DNA from: JBHENC01 sp051000345
GTDB lineage: Bacteria; Acidobacteriota; Blastocatellia; Pyrinomonadales; Pyrinomonadaceae
Reading direction: 5' to 3'
Length of the DNA: 33,869 nucleotides
Assembly (NCBI GenBank): GCA_051000345.1
Contig: JBPCOJ010000053.1
Location: forward strand, 1-33,869
Shown: one piece after another, positions 26,867 to 33,869 of the stretch
Layout: each line of letters opens with the position of its first letter
Numbering within the stretch: the first letter of the stretch is position 1
Notes under the pieces: model-generated
The model's database searches: none
Told to the model about the DNA's origin: nothing
Seen by the model: the letters and a program-made list of their open reading frames with translations, nothing else
Position numbers and translations under genes: made by a program

Positions 26867-27722
26867 GGTAGTGCTCAAAAAGTAATGCTCGGTCTTTGAA
26901 AAATCAGTGGCGACTCGATGTAATAGGAAGTGACCAAACTTTCTCTACAAGGAGTCGCCCCGATGAACAACCCAAGTTGTCCACGCTGCCGATTATCGCA
27001 TAGCAAACGCAACGGTCACACCCACTATGGCAAACAGAATTATCAATGCAAAGCGTGTCGGCGGCAGTTTGTCCAAGACTCGCAGCACATCGAAGACGAG
27101 ACCCGCGCACTGGTCAAGAGGCTACTGCTTGAGCGACTCAGTTTGCGCGGAATCTGCCGCGTTGCAGGCATCAGCCTGACCTGGCTCTTGCAGTTCATCG
27201 CGGAAGTCTATGAGCAATTACCAAACGACCTGTGTGTCGAAGCGGTTTCGCCACCACGCCGCCTCCACCTGCTCCGGCTGGAGGCCGAAGTTGATGAACT
27301 ATGGAGCTTTGTCAGACGCCGGGCCGATAAGCAATGGGTCTGGCTCGCCTTCGACTCCACAACCCGCCAGGTGATTGCTTTCTACGTCGGCGACCGGAGT
27401 CGAAAGGCGGCACGTCAACTATGGCGGCGCATCCCGCGCTCCTATCGGGAGCAGGCGACCTTCTACAGCGACGACTGGGAAGCATACAAAGGGGTGATCC
27501 CAGTAGCACAGCATCAGGTCTGTGGCAAGGAGTCGGGACTGACCAGTGGCATCGAGCGCTTCAACTGTACGCTCCGGCAGCGAGTCTCGCGGCTGGTGCG
27601 CAAGTCGCTCTCATTTTCAAAGAAGCTTGAGAATCACATCGGCGCAATCAAGTATTTCATTTGCCACTATAACCGAGAGGTGATTCGCATTAGTTGATCA
27701 GCATTACTTTTTGAGCACTACC
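26867..27722 (+). mobile_element. IS1-family insertion sequence, 856 bp, intact
   Basis: Perfect 23-bp terminal inverted repeats run from 26867-26889 (GGTAGTGCTCAAAAAGTAAT..) to 27700-27722. An 8-bp duplication GATTTTTC flanks it. It carries one transposase gene filling most of its length. No decay is visible in the ends, duplication or gene, so the insertion is probably recent. It separates the ATPase gene from its VWA partner. Confidence 0.95.
26963..27697 (+). CDS. IS1-family transposase, single-frame type
   Basis: The protein starts with a zinc ribbon, CPRCRLSHSKRNGHTHYGKQ followed by NYQCKACRRQF, as in IS1 InsA. A helix-turn-helix-like region follows (RLSLRGICRVAGISLTWLLQ), then the catalytic InsB-like domain: DELWSFVRRRADKQWVWLAF with the first Asp, FYSDDWEAY with the second, and SGIERFNCTLRQRVSRLVRK with the Glu/His-Asn region. 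In classical IS1 two frames are joined by frameshifting; here a single continuous frame of 244 aa encodes all. ATG 26963 is preceded by AAGGAG at good spacing; a GTG at 26930 also is open. Confidence 0.93.
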   Translation: MNNPSCPRCRLSHSKRNGHTHYGKQNYQCKACRRQFVQDSQHIEDETRALVKRLLLERLSLRGICRVAGISLTWLLQFIAEVYEQLPNDLCVEAVSPPRRLHLLRLEAEVDELWSFVRRRADKQWVWLAFDSTTRQVIAFYVGDRSRKAARQLWRRIPRSYREQATFYSDDWEAYKGVIPVAQHQVCGKESGLTSGIERFNCTLRQRVSRLVRKSLSFSKKLENHIGAIKYFICHYNREVIRIS

Positions 27723-27730
27723 GATTTTTC
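27723..27730. repeat. 8-bp target duplication, right copy
   Basis: GATTTTTC directly after the IS right inverted repeat, matching 26859-26866. Confidence 0.92.
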
Positions 27731-27773
27731 GTCGTGACTTAGAATTTCGTTTCAATCCGTCTGCTTATAATTG

Positions 27774-30700
27774 ATGAACGAGCGTAATCGCGGACACATG
27801 TTCGATGCAGAAACAGAGGAGCACGAAACTGCGTCCACCGCGTCAACTGCGCCGCCGCCGCCACCGCAGCTAATAGACAAAGCCTTGCGCGAGCGTTTGC
27901 GTTCCGTTAAAAGCGCGACGGAGCGGCGCACAATCGCTGGATACGCGCGCGAACTCAAGCTGCTGCAAAAGGATGTTGCGCGCGCTGCTCTGGAAGCGAG
28001 CGCCGCCATCGCGGGCGTATCCTTGCGCGCGAGCATAGAGTTTTTGCGCGCCGCGCCCGCCGCCGCACGCGTGTTGCAGACGACGGAACTCCTTCGCGCA
28101 TGGAGCGAGATGGGCAGGCGGCTCGCAATAAATGACGTGGAATCAGCCGTCGTGTTTTTCAGCGCGGGCGTGGAAGATTTCGCTCATCTGCCGTTGGACG
28201 CGCGCGCGCTTGTTTTTCAAATCTGCGCGCGCCAGATGACTTTATCGAGCGCCGCCTCCCTCGATACCTTCCGGCTCGCCCCGACGCTCACGCGAGACGT
28301 AGCGAACCCGAATCTACTACGCTCGATTCTCGAAGTGGCAGCGGAAATCTCCAGACGCTCGGCGCGCCACAGCGCGGATTTTCTAGAGGCGACGCCGCGC
28401 GTTTTAGATTGCTTTCGTGCCTTCGCAAACGAAAACGAAGATAATGAAAGTAAAAATAATTTTGATTCTAAAAGCGGAGATGAAGAAGCGAAGATAGCAC
28501 GCGCGGCAGTGCTGCTGGCAAATGCTTTTGCGGTGCGCGCCGGAGGAGTCGCCGCAGATTTGTGGGCGACGTTGCCCAAGGCTCTGAAAAATTTAAGCGC
28601 CGAAGATTCGCTCAAACTATTGCAGCACACGGGAGAATTCTTAGAGCGCGGCGGCGGCGCGGCCTTGCACATACTCGTTGCGGGCGGCGATGTTCTGCGC
28701 CAGATTCCCGAATCATTCGACGCATGGACACAGTTGCTGTGGACGCTTGCCGAACACGGTAACGCGAGCCTCGTCGCCTTTGTTCGCGCGAGTCCCGGCT
28801 TTTTTCAAATGCTTGCGAAGGAGTCTGGCGCAGGCAGAGCGCTTCATGTTGCGCGGCGTGTTTTGAATGTCACGCGCGAAGTTGCGCAGTTGGATTCCGA
28901 AGCTGCGCTCGCCTGTTTCCGTTCGAGCCTCGCGGCGTTGCGCGCGGCATCCATCGAACAATTCGAGCAGTGGGCGCGCGAAGGTTTGCAGCCCGCGACG
29001 GACGCGCGCGCGCGCCGCAGTTATTATGCGCTCGAAACACGCCGCAGCAACGATGCCTTGCGCATCGGCGGCGACGAGCGTGCCGCAGGGATCGCGCTCG
29101 AACCAATACGGCACACGCTCCAACTTTACATCGAAGGCTTGACCGGACACGTTGTCGAAATTGCGCCCATCAGCGCCATCGGCGAAGAAGCGCGCATCAA
29201 CGACGGGCGCACGATTTATTTGCCTGCCATAGTCGCGGAATTCGGCAACGACGCGGATGATTTTCGTCTTTACAAAGTTCTCGCCGCGCACGCCGCAGGA
29301 CAAATTGAATTCAGCACGCACGAGCGAGACACGGCGGATTTACGCGATGCTTACACCGCAATCAACGAGCTTTACGCGGCGGAGAACCGGGACGCGCTCG
29401 ATGCCTTTGCCTTGAGCGGCTATATCAACGACATTGCGAACAGCGAACCGGCGTTGTCCCTTGAAGAAGAAGCGAGACGCGCCCGCGCGGAGCAACGCAC
29501 ATTGCCGCCCGATTCAGATTACCGCGCGGTGCTCGCCCTGTTTCCAAACGCCGGACTCGCGCAAAGGATTTTCGGGACGCTTGAGAACGGGCGCATTGAT
29601 CGCCGCCTGCGCCGCGCTTATCGCGGCCTCGCGCGCGACCTAGATGTGACGCGCGATTACTTGCGAATGCGTCGCCCGCACATTACGGAGTTGCCCGCGA
29701 CGCTCGTTCCCTTCGAGCTTCTTTTTCAAATCACGCTTTGCGGCGGCGCGCTCGATGACGCGCGTCAGTTTTACAATCAAATCGTTTCCGAACTCGAAAC
29801 CATCGTCGCCGATTATCTCATCAAGCCCGACGCCGCTGCCGTCGCAAGCACGTTAATGGCGACGAGCCGCGTATACGCTCTTTTCCAAAACATCTCTCCC
29901 GAAGATTCCGAGCAGCAGCAATCCATATTGCCCGAAGAAGAACCAAGCAATGACGGCACAATTAGCGATGCGCCCGCGCGCGAAACGGAAGACGCCGAAG
30001 GCACGCCTGAAAAACGCCCGCGTGAACAAGACGCGCGCGAACTCTTCAACGCATGGAACAGCCCGAACACGGAAGGCGATCCCGATGAATTGCAGTCGCT
30101 TGACCGCCCTGCGCAAGCGCAAATGCCGGAGCAGGATTTAGAGCCGGGCGACGTGGCTTACAATTACGACGAATGGGACAGAGATTTGACGGACACGCGC
30201 ATCGATTGGTGTCGCGTGATTGAAAAGCGTGTGCGTCGCGGGCATACAAATTTCGTCGAAGACACGCGCAATCGCCATAGAGGTGTCATCTCTTCGATTC
30301 GCTATCAATTTCAGTTAATGAAGCCGGAAAACCTGAAGCGCGTCACGAATGAATTAGACGGCGACGATTACGATTTGAACGCCGTCATCGATTACGTGAT
30401 TGATCGCCGCACGGCTAACGTCGGCGGGCAATCCGAACGTCTCTACACGAAACGCCTGCGGCGCGAACGCGATGTTGCCGTTTCCTTTCTGCTCGATCAA
30501 TCGTCTTCGACGGCGCGCACCATCGGGCGACACCCCTTGCAGCCCTACACGCATCCCGGACGCCGCATCATCGAAATCGAAAAGGAAGGACTCGTTTTGA
30601 TGAGCGAAGCTTTGGAAGCAGTCGGTGATGTTTATTCGATCAACGGCTTTTCTTCCGAAGGCCGCCGCAACGTGCGGTTCTACGTTATCAAGGATTTCGA

Positions 30701-31076
30701 CGAAAAATATTCCGAAGAAATCGAGGGGCGCATCGGCGGCATTACCTACCAGAACAACACGCGTCTCGGCGCGGCGATTCGTCACGCGACCACGCGCCTT
30801 GCACGGCAGGAAGCGCGCACGCGTCTCTTGATTGTGCTTTCCGACGGGCGGCCTTACGATCACGACTACGGCGACGCGCGTTACGCACGCGAAGACACGC
30901 GCGAAGCCTTACGACAGGCCAAGCTTCAGAACGTAACGCCCTTTTGCATCACGATTGACCGCGAATCCGAATCCGAACTGCGCGACCTATACGGCGATGT
31001 CGGCTACACAATCATCGACGATGTGATGAGCCTTCCCGAACGTCTGCCGGGCATTTACAGGCGACTAACGACGTGA
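27774..31076 (+). CDS. Giant CbbO/NorD-like VWA-domain protein, 1100 aa
   Basis: The C-terminal about 200 residues are a VWA domain with a MIDAS motif, FLLDQSSST (D908-x-S-x-S), and RLLIVLSDGRPYDHDYGDAR. Upstream, FRLYKVLAAHAAGQIEFST and the acidic DLEPGDVAYNYDEWDRDLTD, then YPEW-like DTRIDWCRVIEKR, are typical of NorD/CbbO. The N-terminal about 380 residues hold at least six helical units with phrases such as AVVFFSAGVEDFAHLP, SADFLEATPRVLDCF, AADLWATLPKALKNLS and VAFVRASPGFFQML, absent from ordinary CbbO of about 780 aa. The protein presumably docks with the CbbQ-like ATPase, now split from it by the IS. Start is ATG 27774 or M at 27798; no ribosome binding site is visible. Confidence 0.9.
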   Translation: MNERNRGHMFDAETEEHETASTASTAPPPPPQLIDKALRERLRSVKSATERRTIAGYARELKLLQKDVARAALEASAAIAGVSLRASIEFLRAAPAAARVLQTTELLRAWSEMGRRLAINDVESAVVFFSAGVEDFAHLPLDARALVFQICARQMTLSSAASLDTFRLAPTLTRDVANPNLLRSILEVAAEISRRSARHSADFLEATPRVLDCFRAFANENEDNESKNNFDSKSGDEEAKIARAAVLLANAFAVRAGGVAADLWATLPKALKNLSAEDSLKLLQHTGEFLERGGGAALHILVAGGDVLRQIPESFDAWTQLLWTLAEHGNASLVAFVRASPGFFQMLAKESGAGRALHVARRVLNVTREVAQLDSEAALACFRSSLAALRAASIEQFEQWAREGLQPATDARARRSYYALETRRSNDALRIGGDERAAGIALEPIRHTLQLYIEGLTGHVVEIAPISAIGEEARINDGRTIYLPAIVAEFGNDADDFRLYKVLAAHAAGQIEFSTHERDTADLRDAYTAINELYAAENRDALDAFALSGYINDIANSEPALSLEEEARRARAEQRTLPPDSDYRAVLALFPNAGLAQRIFGTLENGRIDRRLRRAYRGLARDLDVTRDYLRMRRPHITELPATLVPFELLFQITLCGGALDDARQFYNQIVSELETIVADYLIKPDAAAVASTLMATSRVYALFQNISPEDSEQQQSILPEEEPSNDGTISDAPARETEDAEGTPEKRPREQDARELFNAWNSPNTEGDPDELQSLDRPAQAQMPEQDLEPGDVAYNYDEWDRDLTDTRIDWCRVIEKRVRRGHTNFVEDTRNRHRGVISSIRYQFQLMKPENLKRVTNELDGDDYDLNAVIDYVIDRRTANVGGQSERLYTKRLRRERDVAVSFLLDQSSSTARTIGRHPLQPYTHPGRRIIEIEKEGLVLMSEALEAVGDVYSINGFSSEGRRNVRFYVIKDFDEKYSEEIEGRIGGITYQNNTRLGAAIRHATTRLARQEARTRLLIVLSDGRPYDHDYGDARYAREDTREALRQAKLQNVTPFCITIDRESESELRDLYGDVGYTIIDDVMSLPERLPGIYRRLTT

Positions 31077-31080
31077 GAAC

Positions 31081-31164
31081 AGTTTTCAGTTTTGAGTTTT
31101 CAGTTCTCAGCACTCAAGCTGTAGCCTTTAACTGAAAACCGAAAACTGAAAACTCAAAACTGAA
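31081..31164. repeat. Palindrome of 7-nt tandem repeats just upstream of a start codon
   Basis: Left arm: five heptads AGTTTTC, AGTTTTG, AGTTTTC, AGTTCTC, AGCACTC (31081-31115). Right arm: AACTGAA, AACCGAA, AACTGAA, AACTCAA, AACTGAA (31130-31164). A 19-bp stretch (31087-31105 with 31144-31162) is perfectly complementary. It ends 2 bases before the ATG at 31167, so the mRNA hairpin would reach the start codon and leave no Shine-Dalgarno. Confidence 0.85.
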
Positions 31165-31166
31165 TT

Positions 31167-32105
31167 ATGAGTCAACAACTTTACGATTGCATTGTGATCG
31201 GCGCGGGGCCGGGTGGATTGAGTGCGGCGCTTTTTCTGGCGCGCTATCGTCGCCGCGTGCTGACGTTTCACCACAACAGCCCGCGCAATATTTATTCGCA
31301 CGGCGTGCATGGCTTTCTAGGGCATCACAATATTCTGCCGCTCGAATTATTGACGCGCGGGCGCGAGGAAGTAACGAAGCACGGCGGTCTTATCATCGAA
31401 GGTTGCGTGACGAAAGCCGAGCGCATCGCGGACGATCATTTCCGCGTGACATCGGGCGATGAAAAGACCGTCGAGCAGACTTTCGACACGCGGCGCATTC
31501 TGCTGGCGACAGGCTTGCGGGATTTTACGCCGGACTGTCCGGGCTTTCAGGATTTCTACGGCGCGACGGTGCATCACTGCCCGGATTGCGACGGCTTTGA
31601 AGTGACGGGCAAGCGCGTTGCCATCCTCGGACATGGAAGCAACACAGTCGGCTTCACGCTCAGAATGCTGACGTGGACGGACAAGCTGACGCTGATTACC
31701 AACGGCGATCCGGGCGACATGACGGACGAGCACCGCGCCAAGCTCGCGGCGTTTAATATTCCCATCACAAACCAGAGCATCGCTAAATTGGAAGGCGACC
31801 CGGAAACGAAGCAACTAAAATACGTGCGCTTCGATGACGGCGAATCTCTCGAATGCGACGCGCTCTTTTTCAATCTCGGCACAGTGCCTTCGTCAAGGTA
31901 TTTGCATGAATCGCTCGGCTGCAAGTTAGACGAAGAATGCGGCCTCGTCTGGGTTGACGGCGATCAGCAAACAAGCGTCGCGGGCGTTTACGCGGCGGGA
32001 GACTTAACGCCCAATTCGCAACTCGCCGTCGTCGCGGCGGCAGAAGGCGCGATGGCCGCCATACACATACACAAATCCTTGATCCCGGAAGACCGCCGCA
32101 TTTAA
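31167..32105 (+). CDS. Thioredoxin-reductase-like NAD(P)/FAD oxidoreductase
   Basis: The 312-aa flavoprotein has an N-terminal FAD loop (DCIVIGAGPGGLSAALFLAR), RILLATGLRD, a CPDC redox pair at residues 138-141 (HHCPDCDGFEV), an NAD(P) loop (VAILGHGSNTVGFTL), and the C-terminal FAD motif VAGVYAAGDLTPNSQLAVVA. This is the layout of low-molecular-weight thioredoxin reductases. The HHNSPRNIYSHGVHGFLGH segment resembles a subgroup of TrxR-like proteins of unclear partner, so a thioredoxin substrate is not certain. A heptad palindrome abuts the ATG and may limit translation. Its stop codon overlaps by two bases the stop of the converging phosphatase gene. Confidence 0.88.
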   Translation: MSQQLYDCIVIGAGPGGLSAALFLARYRRRVLTFHHNSPRNIYSHGVHGFLGHHNILPLELLTRGREEVTKHGGLIIEGCVTKAERIADDHFRVTSGDEKTVEQTFDTRRILLATGLRDFTPDCPGFQDFYGATVHHCPDCDGFEVTGKRVAILGHGSNTVGFTLRMLTWTDKLTLITNGDPGDMTDEHRAKLAAFNIPITNQSIAKLEGDPETKQLKYVRFDDGESLECDALFFNLGTVPSSRYLHESLGCKLDEECGLVWVDGDQQTSVAGVYAAGDLTPNSQLAVVAAAEGAMAAIHIHKSLIPEDRRI

Positions 32106-33869
32106 GTCGTCCGGCCTTTGATTTTCAGCACAACGAATGTCACATCGTCGTCCTGTGCTTTAGCGCCCGCCCATGCGTCGCCTGTTTCGACGAAGTGATT
32201 GATAATCGCTTGCGACGATTCGCGCGCGACTTCCTTTAATAAACTTTTTGCGCGCTCGTAATCGATCATTTCATTCTGCTCGTTAAAGCGCTCTGGAAAG
32301 CCGTCGCTCATCAGCACCACTGCGTCGCCGGGCGCAAGCGCAAACTGTTGCTGCTTGTAGGGAAAATCCCGCACGCTTCCCAAAGGCATTCCGGTCAGTG
32401 AAACTTCTTCGACGATCCCCGTCGCCGCATGATAAATCAAAGTCGAAGGCATACCGGCGGCGCTCAACGTCAGTTGATTGTCTTTGACTTTGATAATCGT
32501 CATCGCCATAAAGAGCGCGCGCAAATTCATTTCCTTCAGCACGCGCGTCGAGTGCCGGAAAATTTGCGTAATGTCCGGCTCGGCGGCAAACGTGCGAAAC
32601 AAACTTTTCGCCGCCGTAACCATCGTGCCTGCTTTCAAACCGTGACCCGTTGCGTCGCCGACGGCGATTGTTAGAGTGCCGTCTTCTTCAACATGAAAGT
32701 CGTAGTAATCGCCGCCGACTTCCGTCGTGGGCTTCATATACGCGGCGATTTCAAGGTTGGGTATGTCCGGTAACTTCTTCGGCAGCATTGAAAGCTGCAA
32801 CTGTCTGGCTTCTTCCAATTCCTGCGCGCGTCGCTCGTACTCGACTTTGTCCCGTTCGTGCTGCAGTTCTTTCTCGGATAGTTCTTTGACGTGCTCCAAC
32901 TCTATTTCAAGTCGTTTGTTCGTGCGTGCAAAGCGGCGCGCGAGAAAAATCGAGATAACGATAACCAGACCATAAGTGCTGATTTGGCGCATCACATCAA
33001 TCACGTTCGGCGGCAAAGGGAAACCCGCTAGACCTAAAATCGCTCTGGTGATTGCGGATGCCTGCAAAAGCACGCCGATGCCGATGATCCACGCTCCGTC
33101 CACCTTTTTTCGCAACGCCTGCGCCGTCACGCGTAGCGACTCGACAATTATAAAAAACGCAATTAGGACATTAAGCGCCAAACTTGCTTTTGAGTTCGGG
33201 AAAGTAAAGCCGATGGCGAGCCAAATGATGCTCACAGCGAGAAATATCCAGAACTGACGCGGAATGCGCGCGGCGAGCGTGACGTAAAGGAACGCCAGAA
33301 AAGCTAAGTTCTGAACCGCGATGAGCAGAAAGACAAGTTGCCGTAGCAGCACGATCTTTGCGATGTCGTCATGACTATTATTAACTCTTCCGCCCGTGTA
33401 AATGAAAAGCCCGTAGCCGACAATAAACAGCCCGAAGAAAAGATAGGCTCTCTCGCGCGGATAAAATCCGTAGATTAGCAGAAACAAAATGCCGACGGCG
33501 AAGAATAAGCCAATGGCAATTCCTGCGCTACGATTGTCGTAAAATATCGTCTCGACCCGTGATAGGAAGGAGTCGAGCTTAGACACGCGCAACTCAAATC
33601 CGACGCCGAAATCTTGCGGCACGCTGGCGCTCAAGAATTTACTCCAACCGGAATTCGGATCGCGTAGAGCCGTGCAGGAATGGCGCACGGCAATCACATG
33701 CTCACCCGTGCCGCCCAGTGCAATGCGAAACTGTGCTCTCTTCGGGTTGTAGGCCTGCTCCGTCTCCGCGCTCGCACCGACGACACCGAAGCGTTTGACC
33801 AACACGCCGTCAACAAAAATTTCACTCGCTCCCCAATGATTCATCTCAAACGCCAGCGGCACGTCCGCC
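32102..33869 (-). CDS. 7TM sensor with cytoplasmic SpoIIE/RsbU-type PP2C phosphatase (partial, start outside window)
   Basis: The frame runs off the right edge without a start, so the N-terminus is missing. The first about 110 residues seen look like an extracytoplasmic beta-sandwich (ASEIFVDGVLVKRFG; VIAVRHSC), followed by seven hydrophobic helices (first AGIAIGLFFAVGILFLLIYG; last ISTYGLVIVISIFLARRFA), then a coiled coil (LEIELEHVKELSEKELQHER) and a PP2C SpoIIE domain: EVGGDYYDF, VGDATGHGLKAG, LSAAGMPSTLIY, LMSDGFPERF and QDDDVTFVVLKIK. The metal-binding Asp residues are present. This matches 7TMR-DISM type receptors fused to RsbU-like phosphatases, which usually dephosphorylate anti-anti-sigma factors. 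No partner gene is within the window. Confidence 0.9.
   Translation of the reverse strand, partial: ADVPLAFEMNHWGASEIFVDGVLVKRFGVVGASAETEQAYNPKRAQFRIALGGTGEHVIAVRHSCTALRDPNSGWSKFLSASVPQDFGVGFELRVSKLDSFLSRVETIFYDNRSAGIAIGLFFAVGILFLLIYGFYPRERAYLFFGLFIVGYGLFIYTGGRVNNSHDDIAKIVLLRQLVFLLIAVQNLAFLAFLYVTLAARIPRQFWIFLAVSIIWLAIGFTFPNSKASLALNVLIAFFIIVESLRVTAQALRKKVDGAWIIGIGVLLQASAITRAILGLAGFPLPPNVIDVMRQISTYGLVIVISIFLARRFARTNKRLEIELEHVKELSEKELQHERDKVEYERRAQELEEARQLQLSMLPKKLPDIPNLEIAAYMKPTTEVGGDYYDFHVEEDGTLTIAVGDATGHGLKAGTMVTAAKSLFRTFAAEPDITQIFRHSTRVLKEMNLRALFMAMTIIKVKDNQLTLSAAGMPSTLIYHAATGIVEEVSLTGMPLGSVRDFPYKQQQFALAPGDAVVLMSDGFPERFNEQNEMIDYERAKSLLKEVARESSQAIINHFVETGDAWAGAKAQDDDVTFVVLKIKGRTT

Noticed and set aside
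27766..27771. TATAAT just before the VWA gene
   Set aside because: It ends 2 bases before the ATG, no -35 is present, and the transcript would start inside the gene; not listed as a promoter.
28713..29321. Open frame of 202 codons antisense to the VWA gene
   Set aside because: No ribosome binding site or family pattern; fully inside a well supported gene.

Overview
The window is a 33.9 kb piece of a bacterial chromosome with moderately high GC. Gene content suggests a diderm heterotroph. It includes TonB-type energy transducers, SppA, SecA with a zinc-binding tail, a Tat-exported lipoprotein glycosidase of the DUF2961/GH172 family, paired GlsB/YeaQ-type membrane proteins, and a CbbQ/CbbO-type AAA+/VWA pair whose VWA partner is very long. 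This mix resembles Acidobacteriota (Blastocatellia-like), but no rRNA or other phylogenetic marker was used, so the assignment is an inference. No tRNA, rRNA or CRISPR array was found. Positions 1-267 hold no gene I can support.

Layout. 0.3-2.4 kb: small unrecognised genes, then an AT-rich patch with an unknown 228-aa gene overlapping a 55-aa orphan HicB-like gene. 2.4-7.6 kb (minus strand): ispH, a GDSL/SGNH lipoprotein hydrolase, and a Ski2-like helicase cut in two by a RelE/ParE-type toxin-antitoxin cassette. 7.8-13.1 kb (plus): a TonB-like protein, secA, and a TPR/TonB protein. 13.2-15.4 kb: a helical-repeat protein and two small GlsB-type membrane proteins. 15.6-18.1 kb (minus): an internally deleted beta-lactamase-family protein, a DUF2227 membrane protein and fabG. 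Between the last two lies a probable non-coding RNA with a strong promoter and terminator. 18.5-21.1 kb (plus): serS and the GH172-type lipoprotein. 21.1-22.6 kb (minus): a DUF433/DUF5615 toxin-antitoxin-like pair and an HNH nuclease gene broken by a 99-bp MITE. 22.7-25.8 kb (minus): sppA and mnmA. 26.0-31.1 kb (plus): a CbbQ-like ATPase and its 1100-aa VWA partner, separated by a freshly inserted IS1-family element. 31.2-33.9 kb: a thioredoxin-reductase-like flavoprotein and, converging on it, a 7TM/SpoIIE-type phosphatase running off the right edge.

Most of the window is housekeeping: isoprenoid synthesis (ispH), protein export and membrane quality control (secA, sppA), fatty acid synthesis (fabG), translation (serS, mnmA) and envelope energy transduction. 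Against that background there are four clean insertion or deletion events whose ancestral state can be read from the sequence. They are the TA cassette in a GGC repeat of the helicase (in-frame, 11-bp flanking repeat), the MITE in the HNH gene (9-bp duplication), the IS1 element between the AAA+ and VWA genes (8-bp duplication, 23-bp perfect inverted repeats) and the apparent internal deletion in the beta-lactamase-family gene. Two intergenic palindromes built from degenerate 7-nt tandem repeats are a further unusual feature.
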